Assembly: GCA_032717465.1 (NCBI GenBank)
Contig: CM064663.1
Span: 12,908,396-12,972,395, forward strand
DNA: 64,000 nucleotides
DNA from: Coenobita brevimanus
Taxonomy: Eukaryota; Arthropoda; Malacostraca; Decapoda; Coenobitidae
Reading direction: 5' to 3'
Under the pieces are notes generated by a model. That model saw only the letters and a program-made list of their open reading frames with translations. It had not been told where the DNA came from and made no database searches. A program made the translations under genes and the position numbers. This document shows, one piece after another, positions 44,351-54,706 of this stretch (the stretch's first letter is position 1; each line of letters opens with the position of its first letter).

Positions 44351-47070
44351 AACGACTTATCTTGCTCTCGTGTTCCTGAACTCGATTCTTCTGAATTCTC
44401 TACACTCTGGCTTCGGCTTTCCTATCATTCTCTGACTACATATATCTGTGCTGTTTACTTATCCCCTAATTCTACTGACTATCAAATTTTCTTCGACTAT
44501 CTTACTTCTACGATGGAACACATTCTATCCATTTCTCCTTTCTCTGAAATCTCCATTCTAGGAGATTTCAATGTTCACCACCACCTTTGGCTCTCCTCTC
44601 TTTCACTGATCCACCTGGTGAACAAGCCTACATCTTTTGTATCCTTAATGACCTAGAGCAGCTTGTACAGCACCCTACCCATATCCCAGACCGCCTGGGA
44701 CCTCTTCCTTACAACTAATCCTTCTGCTTACACTGTTAATCTTTTCTCTCCGTTGGGCTCCTCCGATCACAACCTTATCACCCTAACCTGTCCTATCACT
44801 CAGGTACGCCCTGTGAACCCTCCAGGGAAACGTCGCCTGTGGCATTTTGGAGCTGCGGATTGGGAGGGCCTCTGGCAGTACTTCTTTGATTTTCCCTGGA
44901 ATGATTATTGTTTCCATGGCCAGGAGCCATCTGAGTGTGCCTTGCGCATTACGGAGGTTATTCTCTCGGGCATGGAAGCATACATTCCTTTCTCATATCC
45001 TTTGACTAACGCAAGAAAGCTTTGGTTTAATCACGCTTGTTCTAATGCTGTCCACAACAAGGAGAGGGCCTACAAGAGGTACCGGAGCCAACCCACCCCT
45101 GAATCACATCATCTTTACGTTTCTGCCCGGAATCGTGCTAAGTCTGTTCTTCGCTCTGCCAAAAATAATTTCATCCGTAGTAAATGCTCTCAACTCTCCA
45201 ACTCGAATTCTTCCCACTCCTTCTGGCACCTTGTGAAAAATCTTTCTAACAACTTTACCTCATCATCTTTCCCTCCTCTTTTCTACTCTGATGGTTCTGT
45301 AGCTATTTCTTCTACTGATAAAGCAGATCTCTTCGCACAGACTTTCTCCTCCAATTCCACCTTAGATGATTCTGGTGCTGTTCCTCCATCACTTCCCGCC
45401 TCTGACTTCCTCATGGCTGACATTAAAATTTCTTCAGCTGATGTATTTTCTGCCATCACTGGCCTCAATACTAACAAGGCATATGGGCCTGAAGGGGTTC
45501 CTCCTGTTGTTCTCAAGAACTGTGCTTGTGCTTGCACCCTGCCTAAGCAAATTCTTTCGTCTTTGTCTGTCAACTTGTACCTTTCCTTCTTGCTGGAAGT
45601 TTGCTCTCATTCAGCCAGTCCCAAAGAAGGGTGACCACTCCCAACCCTCCAACTATCGTCCATTTGCTTTAACGTCCTGTATTTCAAAAGTTTTCGAGTC
45701 AATTCTTAATAGAAAAATTTTAAGGCATCTTTCCTATCACAACCTTCTTTCTGATCGTCAGTACGGGTTCCGTCAGGGACGCTCCACTGGCGATCTTCTC
45801 ACCTACCTTTCAGAATCCTGGTCATCCTCCTTTCGGGACTTTGGCGAAAGCTTTGCCATTGCACTTGACATCTCAAAGGCTTCGATCGAGTCTGGCATAA
45901 ATCTTTAATTTCCAAACTGCCCTCTTATGGTTTCTATCTCTCTGTCTGTGCCTTCATCACTAGCTTCCTTTCTGGTCGTTCTATAGCTGCTGTTGTAGCC
46001 GGCCATCGTTCTTCTCCTAGATCTATCAACAGTGGTGTTCTTCAGGGCTCTGTCTTATCACCAACTCTCTTCCTTTTATTCATCAGTGATATTCTAAGCT
46101 GTACATCTAACCCTATCTACTCATATGCTGATGACTCCACCCTTCACCTTTCCATTCGGTTCCCGCAATGCCCATCTCAACAGTTACTTCATCAAACAAG
46201 GGATGAGGCTATAGCACACCTAATGTTTGACTTGGCTCGTATCTCTGACTGGGGTAAAAATACTCTTGTTGTTTTTAATACATCTATGACTCAGTTCTTA
46301 CACCTATCAACCCATCAAAATCTTCCACAGGTATACCCATTAATGTTTAATAATATTCAGCTTAATCCTGCATCATCCTTGAACATGCTTGGGGTTTCAT
46401 TTACTCGGGACTTATCTTGGAAAGATTATATTACATCTCTTGTAAAATCTGCTTCCAAAAGATTGGGTGTGCTAAGCCGACTCCGTTCTTTCTTTACCCC
46501 CACACAATTGTTGACTTTATACAGGGGTTTTATCAGCCCCTGGTTGGAGTACAACTCTCATGTGTGGGGAGGCTCCCCACATACAGCTCTTCTTAATAGG
46601 GTGGAGGCAAAGGCTTTTCGTCTCATTAACTCTCCTCCTCTTATAGACTCCCTTCAACCTCTGTCTCTTTGCTGCACTGTTGCATCTTTATCTCTTTTCT
46701 ATTGCTACTTTAATGGTCACTGATCCTCTGAACTGTCAGCATGCATTCCTCCACCTCTATGACGGGTGCGTAGCACCCGCCTAGCAGCAAACTCTCATCC
46801 CTTTTCTGTCCAACTCTCTAATGCAACAGTTAACCATTACTCCCAGTCCTTCATTTATGCAACAGGTCAGCTCTGGAGCTGTCTCCCTCTGTCTGTATTT
46901 CCTGCTGCCTATAATCTCCAGTCTTTCAAACGCAGTGTGTCCAGGCATCTCGAAATGAATGGATCTTGAATTTGGCTCTGTCTTGTATTTTGTTTTTCTC
47001 TTGGAGGGAACTCTTATTGCGGACTCATGGCTTTTGGTTCCTTTTTCCTCACATTAAAAAAAAATACTTT
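44351..47070 (+). pseudogene. LINE-B4 nested inside LINE-D
   Basis: 5'-truncated in the endonuclease (starts 'acgacttatcttgctctcg'; compare 11700 in LINE-B1) and complete at the 3' end, with a short poly-A at about 47055-47064. Pieces lie at 44663-45634, 45366-45908 and 46223-46723, with frameshifts near 44600, 45530 and 45880 and a stop at 46721. The YADD codons are kept (about 46123). LINE-D sequence on both sides joins up when this element is removed, allowing for a few lost bases. Confidence 0.85.
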
Positions 47071-48145
47071 ACTAAGAGAAGATGTGACAGCTATTGGTCT
47101 GTAATCAGAGGGGTCAGAGGAACTTCCCTTTCTTTGGAATTGGGTGGATGTTGGCTTCTTTCCATGAATTAGGGAATGAAGAAGTACGTATGCATATTCT
47201 GAATAATTTAGCTAGAACAGAGGCAAGTTTTTTGGGGAAACCCTTTTTCTGAACAACTGAAGGAATTCCGTCTGGTCCTGGAACTTTGTTGATACATACA
47301 TTGTCTAGGATGGATCTTATGTATCTTGTCTGACTTTTAAGTGGAACAGTTTCAGGAGAGTCGAGTTCTAGTACTGGGACATTCTGGCTGGCTTCCTCTA
47401 TGGTGGAATTTCTTGCAAATGTACTGGCAAACATATCCGCTTTCCCACGTAGTGTTAAGAATGTTAATCCCCCTTGGTGTCAGTCGTAGGTGAATTCAAA
47501 GTCTCGGAGTAATTTTCTGATAGTATATTAAGCACCGCCTTATATCTCCACACAGCAACCGTATGAACACCACCCTTATCTGTCCCCAGATCATATCTAT
47601 CTGCTCGACTCTCACCGGTTAGGGCGGTGGTGCTGCCTCAAACTCATGGTTCAGCAAAATTGAATCAGGCCAGACATTAGTAAGCAATCAATGGCGCCCT
47701 ACTTGGATCACACTTACAATACTTACATGCTATACTTACATACTACATATTATTACAAATGGTTACAAACGGCGGGTCATTTATAGTGTAACCATCTGAA
47801 GATTTTAGTGGGGGAATGGATGATGTTAAAGTTATTATTGAAAGAATCTAGAGTTGACCAGAATTTTCTATTGTCATTAGCGTTGTTAAGTAGTTTTGAT
47901 GCTTGATTTTGAAGAAAGTTTGATTTGGCAAGGTTTACCACAGCCTTTGCCTGGTTTCTTGCAATTTGAAATGGAGAGAGATTCAGATGTCTTTGATTTT
48001 AAGTAAGAGTTACGTGCTAATGACTCTTGGGCTGTTGCTCCGGCACAGTCGCTATCAAACCATTTTGGAGGGTTCGATCTTTAAATGAACTGTTGGCTTG
48101 GTATGAATAAATTCACACCAGCTAGTATTAAGTCGCAAATATGGT
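47071..48145 (-). pseudogene. LINE-D, linker and start of RT (5' half)
   Basis: Minus strand. From 48145 downward it reads the endonuclease-RT linker ('PPKWFDSDCAGATAQES'), then 'KADMFASTFARNS' and 'PGPDGIPSVV' (47114-47434), then 'DYRPIAVTSSLSKV', ending at 47071 where LINE-B4 is inserted. A 326 bp LTR-like block (47453-47778) interrupts the linker. LINE-D is truncated at 48145, where LINE-A2 begins, so its endonuclease is missing. Confidence 0.7.
47453..47778 (+). repeat. LTR-like block with primer-binding-site-like sequence, nested in LINE-D
   Basis: Starts 'tgttaagaatgttaatcc', has a TATA-like 'gatagtatattaag', and reaches 'gcaatca' followed by 'atggcgccctacttgg', which resembles the TGG-starting primer-binding site after an LTR. 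About 85 bases of leader-like sequence follow, then LINE-D resumes. Short direct copies of 'tagtgt' at 47448 and 47769 may be the target duplication. A related block is at 23453-23620. Confidence 0.4.
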
Positions 48146-49432
48146 GGGATTCTCATTGACAGAGTTAGGGAAATAACAGAGGAATGAGTTAGAGAAGAAA
48201 GGGAGGTTTTAGGATGAGACGAGGTTGTGTAAATGAGACATTCGTCCTAAGATCTTCAGTAGAAAAGTTTCTAAAAAGGGAAAGAAGTTGTATATGACCT
48301 CCATCGATCTGGAGAAAGTATACGGCTGAGTGGATGGACTAGGAATGTGGAAAATATTAAGAATACATAGAGTACTGTCAGTGAGCTGTTGAATGCCATG
48401 AAGAGTATGTATGAGGGCGCTAAGGCTGCAGTACGTGTGAATGGTGAACTGAGTATATTTTTCTGATTGAATGTTGGATTGAAACAAAGATTTATCATGT
48501 ATCAACGGTAGTTCAATCTGTATATGGATGGAGTTATAAAAGAGATACAAAGTTGGGCAGTGGATGTTAGAGAGGTCCTGATGAGAAATTGCAGCGTTTG
48601 GAAACTTCCTGTTCTATTGTCTGGAGATAATACTGTATTGTTAAATGCCGACGAAGGGTAATTACAAAGCTTGATGACTGAGTTTGGGAGAATGTGTAAG
48701 AAACGGAATCTAAAGGTGAATGCAGGGAATAGTAAAGCTGTGGTCTTCGAGGCAAAAGAAGTCACTGAATGTGCAGTGAGGCTGGATGATGAGGAAATGG
48801 AAAATGTGAGTTTATATTAGTACTTGGGTAGTGTAATGAGTAAGGATGGAAATTTGGAGAATGAAGCCCATGAAAAGGTACAACAGGGAATGAATGTCCC
48901 TGATTCTAAGAAAGGAGTGACATGGAATAAGGAAGTGAAGATGGAGATAAAAAAGCCTCTGCATGATAGGATTGTTATACCAACATTAACACATGGAAGT
49001 GAAGCTTGAACCTTGTTGGATGGGCACAAGTCAAGAGTGAGAGCAGCGGAAATGAGTTATTTGAGAAGAGCATGTGGAGTTACATGGAATGACAGACTGA
49101 CAAATAAGGAAGTGAAGAAGCGTTATGGTGTGTATGTGGATGGGATAAAAAGCGTTAGGAGAAATATAGTGAGGTGGTTTGGCCACGTGGAGAAGATGGG
49201 GAAGGAGAGCCTCACGAGGAGAGTATATGTGAGTGAGGGGGAGGGGGGGGGAAGAGGAAGGGGGAGACAAAGCATGAGATGGAGGGATGGAGTGGAGAGG
49301 TGTATGAGAGAGGAGGTTAGAGCTGGGGGAAGTCAGCAAAAAGGCAGCGAACAGAGCAACATGGAACCGATTTGTTTGTTGCCTTCCCTTGCAGGATTGA
49401 GACGGCTGGCTATAGACAGATAGATAATTAAG
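48146..49432 (+). pseudogene. LINE-A2 copy, 5'-truncated, heavily mutated
   Basis: Begins within the RT ('FRMRRGCVNE'-like) and carries many stops, so most of it shows only as short frames. The best are 48824-49009 and 49013-49423 ('RAAEMSYLRRACGVTWNDR', 'VRRNIVRWFGHVEKMG'). The tail 'ttgagacggctggctatag' is a diverged LINE-A2 3' end followed by (AGAT)n. The oldest-looking LINE-A2 copy in the window. Confidence 0.7.
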
Positions 49433-49508
49433 AAGAAATGTCCTCACCGGCATCTTAACCCTATGAAAACTAATTTACTCTGCATAATTATATACTGCTT
49501 TTTATTAG

Positions 49509-49625
49509 AGTATTGGTGATGCTGGAGCGGCACAGGGTGTGGGTGTGTTCGAGGTGGGTGTGGACGGCCAGGTCACTAACGTGACGCAGGCACAGCTCTC
49601 CCCAGTGGTCAGCCAGGCTCGTCGG
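49509..49625 (+). CDS. Ionotropic receptor-like gene, internal exon (117 nt)
   Basis: A 'tttattag' acceptor precedes an open 39-codon exon containing 'GVGVFEVGVDGQVTNV' and ending 'VVSQARR', then a donor 'gtaggt' at 49626. Both ends are phase 0, which matches the next exon. With that exon it reads like the N-terminal region of crustacean ionotropic receptors, chemosensory relatives of ionotropic glutamate receptors. This call rests mainly on the second exon. Upstream exons were not found; LINE-A2 ends only 77 bases before this one. Confidence 0.5.
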
Positions 49626-49953
49626 GTAGGTCACTCTTACATTCATTTGCTCAGGTGGGAAGGTCACTCCAACACTTCCGTTGTGGTGGGTAGGTCACTC
49701 TCACATAACTCTTGAGGCAGTCAGGTATTCTCTCATTACTACTGAGGTGGGTTTGCCACTCTCACATTACAGCTTAGGAGTGGTGATGCATATGGGTCAC
49801 TTTCACATTAGTGTAGAGGCAGGTAGGTCACTCTCAGTACACTGCTGAGGTGGGTATGTTATTCTCACATTACTGCTGAGGTGGGTTGGTCAATCTCACA
49901 TTACCGCTCAGGCTGGTAGTTCACACAGCTAACTTGTACCATGGTGGCGTCAG
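49626..49953 (+). repeat. Intronic minisatellite, unit about 35-38 bp
   Basis: Roughly eight or nine imperfect copies of 'ggtaggtcactctcacatta' plus 'ctgctgaggtg' fill the intron between the two IR exons. The donor of the upstream exon ('gg' then 'gtaggtcactc') is itself the first unit of the array. The acceptor 'ggcgtcag' lies just after the array. Confidence 0.75.
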
Positions 49954-50189
49954 CAGCTGCGGCAGGTGTCGTGGTGCGTGATGGTGGTGGTGGTGAGTGA
50001 CGACCCAGCCTTCCTCACTGCCTTCGCCGATTGGTCCCTCAATGGCCGCCTTCTGGTGTGGTCGACGAGGCTCCTGGTGGTCACTCGCCTGCCCAGGGAG
50101 GACCTCGGGGCTCTACTTGTTTCCCACTGGACATTTTCCATGATGAACACCTTGGTTGTAAATGATGAAACCTCAGCATCTGACAAACG
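49954..50189 (+). CDS. Ionotropic receptor-like gene, second exon
   Basis: Acceptor 'gcgtcag' at 49953, then an exon continuing in phase 0: 'QLRQVSWCVMVVVVSDDPAF', 'GRLLVWSTRLLVVTRLPRED', 'HWTFSMMNTLVVND'. It ends 'SASDK' at a good donor ('g|gtaagg', 50190), leaving phase 2. I recognise the 'VVVVSDDPAFL...RLLVWSTRLLVVTRL...FSMMN' pattern from decapod ionotropic receptors, in the extracellular part before the ligand-binding domain. IRs are membrane cation channels used in chemosensation. There are no stops or shifts. Downstream exons with the channel pore were not found before 54 kb, so the gene is very large, rearranged or a fragment. Confidence 0.6.
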
Positions 50190-50218
50190 GTAAGGTATTC
50201 AGCAACGAAGAATGTACA

Positions 50219-50700
50219 GTCTCCAGCAAAAATAGAGCGACCTGCTCAACGAGCAGGTTGGTATATGTGGCACCGACGCACCCCCGGTTTCAACCCATCG
50301 TCCTCCGGGGCTATTCAGCCAGACTGCCTAGGGAACAACTACTACTACCCCTCCCCTTCCCCTTCCCACGTTCCCATTCATTTGTCTACCCACATTCAAC
50401 AGCAAGAGAGTAAGTTCTACTCACACTGTCTCAGCCACCCTTCCATCATCCACCTGTCTTGGGAAATAATGGTATTGTTATGATAACGCATAATAATACA
50501 TCACACAGTGTTTTACTCCACAATATAGTTATTTATACACCACGATCTGAACGCAGGGTGACATAAAATAATAATGTATTCGTATGATGGTGAGGTTTGT
50601 AATCATACTATTTATCATTTTGACGGTTGTATCCAGTCAGTGTGTAACATTAAACAGTCGGAAGCTATAAGTAGATATTTGTAGTGGTGGGTGGCGTGTG
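50219..50700 (+). repeat. Left arm of a large inverted repeat
   Basis: The reverse complement of 52563-53398 matches along almost the whole arm: 'ccagcaaaaatagagcgac', 'gtatatgtggc', 'gtatccagtcagtgtgtaac', 'attaaacagtcggaagctat'. About 60 extra bases (near 50290-50350) occur only in this arm. It starts 30 bases after the donor of the second IR exon. Confidence 0.8.
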
Positions 50701-50792
50701 TGGTGGGGCTGGGGTAGCTGCCCGCCACATGTTGTGGTGGGGGCATTAGGAGAGTGAGATGGGCCCGGAGGGGACGGCTCACCTGGGGTGGA

Positions 50793-50867
<75 letters not shown>

Positions 50868-51893
50868 CCACCAATGCTAATAAACACGTGTTTATCACCA
50901 TGAAGTGTGCATTGCAAAATTGTCCACTGTGCCATATAATAGTGATATTTATAGTTTAACGATATGACAAATAAGCATTTAATGATCAGTACATAGTAAG
51001 ACCTTATTTTCTAAGTGTTATTCAGTCAGATATGCGGTGCAATAGCGGATTATAATACATTAGTTTGAACATAGCCTTTAAATCTACAGGGTAAGTCAGG
51101 CTAAAACACCAGATCTCTAGTAAAACATTCAGTATTGTCACCATACCACATGTTACTGTAGGACTACTGGAACAGGGCGATAGCAAAGGTGGTGGGTGGT
51201 CCTACTCGGTGTTGACATGGTTACCTTATCACTCCCCCAGTTACCCACAACATTCCATTACCATATAAATCCAATGTCTGACCCCATTGTTTCATATCGT
51301 TTTAAAATGTGTTCTTAAGTATACCGGTAGTCAGTCAGTCTTCCATATTAAATATTTGTGTAACCAAAACCGTTTGCCCATTTGAACATCCATACCCCTC
51401 TGAGCCAACTGACGTTTCGGCTGACGATAGTTAATGGGCAAAACCATGGCCACACAGAGATAGAGGAAAGTAGTAACAGACATGGGACAAAAGCTGAAGA
51501 GCAAATAATAGACCGCTACATCTATTACATTGCTCTAAGTAACACTGACCAGTGTGAACTGTAACTCGTCAAACCTTTGTTGAAAACGTTCTCATTAAAA
51601 ACGAACAAACTGAATTATCTGTTGTATGGCACGATAATGTTGATTAGCATGAGCTGCAATCGAGACGATATTGTTTGGTTAATATACGGATTATCCATTC
51701 GGCCAATTTAGTTATTGGTTACCCTTTTTTCGAAATACGTCGTGTTATAAACGTGTGAATCGCAAATTACACCCTACTGCAGTTATAATTATATAAGGCA
51801 AGGTTATATTCCTGATATTGTTATCAGGTGGTGGTGGGTCCCTTGGTGGAGTGAGTGACGGTAAGTGGCTGAGGCAAGGGGTGGAGGGGGTTG
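50701..51893. other. Spacer DNA of the inverted repeat, with (GT)n
   Basis: Holds a (GT)n microsatellite at about 50796-50861. No gene is recognised; presumably intronic or intergenic. Confidence 0.5.
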
Positions 51894-51901
51894 GTTGTAT
51901 G

Positions 51902-52162
51902 CAGCGCCGGATTACCCGTGCTGTGGCTTGGTGGGCAATGCAGACCGTTGGCCTGCAACATATAGATCTCTTTTTTCCATTATTTCCAGTGAAATTTTGG
52001 CATGACATATAATGGCCCTTTTTGATGGCCTGATGGGTGATGACACTTATTTGGACGACCAAAGCGTATATTTATTCCGTTCTGGAAGTCTGGATGGCCT
52101 GTGACAGGCCGTGGCCTGGTAGGCAGTTGCCTATTTTGCCTATACCTGGTAATCCGGCCCTG
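51902..52162. mobile_element. hAT-type MITE (261 bp) with perfect 8-bp target duplication
   Basis: Terminal inverted repeats 'cagcgccggattacc' (left) and, reverse-complemented, 'cagggccggattacc' (right). The element is flanked by identical 8-bp repeats GTTGTATG at 51894-51901 and 52163-52170. An 8-bp duplication and CAGGG-type ends are the signature of hAT transposons. It is too short to encode a transposase. Confidence 0.9.
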
Positions 52163-52170
52163 GTTGTATG

Positions 52171-52562
52171 GTGTGCACAGGGTCAGCATACCACACGGCT
52201 CACTCTACTGTTGGCTGTCATGTGTATGAAATTGACCTTGATACTTATAATACTGTCAGCAGCAATGAATGGCATCTAACTATTGACTGACCTTTGGTAA
52301 TACCAGCAACCACGTCATGGCCTCGGCTTGACCAGCTTAGGCAGTTTAATCACCAGACAAGCTGTCACCCAGTCCCTGTTGCCCAGCGTTATCCGATAAC
52401 ATGTATTAAGACATCAGTAACCAAGATATTACTGATCATGTGTTTTACTTATCAGCAGCACTTTGCTATTATCACACGTGAGGTATTAGTAGTAACGAAT
52501 GGTACTGACCTATAACAGGGTTTGTAAAGTAATAATGATTACATCGAGTAAAGGAACAAGCA
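52171..52562. other. Unassigned DNA
   Basis: About 390 bases between the hAT MITE and the right arm of the inverted repeat. No gene is recognised. Confidence 0.5.
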
Positions 52563-53398
52563 CACCACCGTTCACAACAAACATCTATTTATAGCTTCCG
52601 ACTGTTTAATGTTACACACTGACTGGATACAACTGTCAGAAGTATAAATTGTATGATTACAGACCTCACTATCATACGAATATATTACAGTTTTCACCCT
52701 GTATTCAGATCATGGTGTAGAAATAACTATACTATGGAAATTACCAATATGCCGGGAATCGAACCCGGGACTCTCAGGTGAGAGCCAGGCAGCATACCAC
52801 TACACCACGACCAGGTAAAAGTTAACTCACGTTGTCACAATCTTGTAACCAACGTCCCTCCGCCCCCACTGTGGGCATCAAGAGGATGAGTTAACCCCCT
52901 GGCACTCGGGCAAGTAGATGCTTTTAATCTATCCCAAACACTTACGGCAAGTCAGAATGAAGAGAGAACCTGTATTTATTTCACAGGAAAAATCATCAGA
53001 GAAATTACCAATATGCCGGGTATCGAACCCGGGACTCTCAGGTGAGAGCCAGGCAGCATACCACTACACCACGACCAGGTAAAAGTTAACTCACGTTGTC
53101 ACAATCTTGTAACCAACGTCCCTCCGCCCCCACTGTGGGCATTCTATACTATGGATTGAAACACTATGTAGTATTTTTTATTCATTATCATAACAAAACC
53201 ACTAATTCCCAGGACAACAGGATGGCGGAAGAGTGGTCGAGACAATGAGACTAGACCTTACTATCTTGCTGTTGGATGTGGGGAGGGTGGAGGGTAGACG
53301 AATGAATGAGAACGAGGGAGGGGGGGAAGGGTTGAAACTTGGGGTGCGGCGGGGCCACATATACTAACCTTCTCGTCGAGCCTGTCGCTCTATTTTTG
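52563..53398 (-). repeat. Right arm of the large inverted repeat, interrupted
   Basis: Inverted copy of 50219-50700, split into 52563-52737 and 53144-53398 by the two-headed tRNA-like retroposon. It ends at 'cgctctatttttgctgg' (53388-53404). No IR exon copy is seen beyond it, so the duplication covered only the intronic or flanking part. Confidence 0.8.
52738..53143 (-). mobile_element. Two-headed tRNA(Glu)-like retroposon with 11-bp target duplication
   Basis: CTATACTATGG occurs at 52727-52737 and again at 53144-53154, flanking the element exactly. Inside are two nearly identical direct units of about 130-135 bp (52738-52868 and about 53000-53143), separated by about 130 bp. On the minus strand each unit has a 60 bp GC-rich lead, then a tRNA-like block: 'gtggtgtagtggtatgct', 'cctggctctcacctgag', 'cccgggttcgattcccgg'. 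The anticodon position reads CTC (Glu). The T-arm is perfect, the anticodon stem weak, and the acceptor strands no longer pair, so these are not working tRNA genes. A and B boxes look usable. Confidence 0.8.
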
Positions 53399-54500
53399 CT
53401 GGAAACTTTACCTCTAATGCCAGAATTCTAATTTGCGTTTTTTTTGTAGGACGCCACTTATTTGAAAGCGGCGTATGTGTACCTTTTTTATATTTGCCAT
53501 AAAAATAAAATTGATTGAATCCTTTGCTAATCTTATACTGATCTTTATCTTGTGTACTAAACCCACCCTTCTTCAATACTTAAGCATTCTAATCTTTCCT
53601 AATCATTTGTCTCAGCTCACGCAACCCTTTTTAGCTTCCTGTGTCTCAACAAAGAGTTTCTAATCAAAATCTTAAATAAATTGCCAGTGCTACCTTTCCA
53701 ACAGTACCAGTCTACAAAAAGTGTAGATCTACTCAAGCCCCATCAACAGGGTATCAGTCACCATCGGTACCACTCCTGTTCATTATCATATCACCAACAG
53801 CTTCAGAATGTACTTTCCTAAGTGTTACACTCACTTCAATCTCAACCCCTGAATCTTTGGGGTCTTACAAGCCTAGCCCTTAGCGTAAGCATTTTTTCCT
53901 TGAAAGTAGGCTTTTTCAAACGGTCATGGCTGCATAATTACAGTATACAGGACTTTCAGTTATGGACCAGATTATTCATCTGTCCTTCGTCTTTCCATTC
54001 TAAATGTCTCCAGGTCGGCTTTAGGTGGATGCATTGTGGAGGTAGGTAATGAATGGAGGTAATTTGGGGAGTTGCGAAAGGATGTTTTCGTACGGGGGCG
54101 AGTTAGTAGTTACAGCCCACAACCCTCGCCCCATCTGGGACAAAGAGGGATTCCGTGCTCGCACAGACTCATGCACCCGCTTTCCTGACTTGTCCTTGAC
54201 ACTCCTCTCCACTGCCACATGAATGAATCATCACCCTTTATATGTTTGGCTAACTCAGTTTACTTGCCCAATTTTTCCGGTTTATTCAGAGTAACAATGT
54301 GCATGTTGGATGGGAGAGAGAAAAGAATTGCCAAGGCTTAATACACATGACTAAACATTACATTTACTTTCTCTGCGAGTACATTTCCTGTGTCGCATAA
54401 ATCACTTGAGCTATCCCTGTGCTTATGTTCATTTCCGACACACGTAGTTTTAATTTATTCTAAAGCACTTATTTAGCTAAGTTCTTACTGCACGAGAGGA

Positions 54501-54504
<4 letters not shown>
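53399..54504. other. Unassigned DNA
   Basis: About 1.1 kb without a recognised gene. The frame at 54021-54218 on the minus strand is open for 65 codons but shows no known motif. Confidence 0.45.

Positions 54505-54562
<58 letters not shown>
54505..54562. repeat. (CA)n microsatellite
   Basis: About 56 bases of CA. Confidence 0.95.
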
Positions 54563-54564
<2 letters not shown>

Positions 54565-54706
54565 ACTAGTTTACTATCACAACAAACCCTGTCTCCATGT
54601 ATGATGCACTATATTGCAGCAATTTCTTTTTTTAATGCAAGAACAAAAATAAAAGGTACAAGCCTGCAAACTGATTCCCCTAAGCAATAATAAATACACG
54701 ATAATA

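Noticed and set aside
52738..53143. Two functional tRNA-Glu genes on the minus strand
   Set aside because: The acceptor strands do not pair and the anticodon stem has a mismatch and wobbles; both lie within one retroposon with a shared target duplication.
53399..54504. Further exons of the ionotropic receptor
   Set aside because: No frame with transmembrane or ligand-binding-domain motifs and suitable splice sites could be found by eye.
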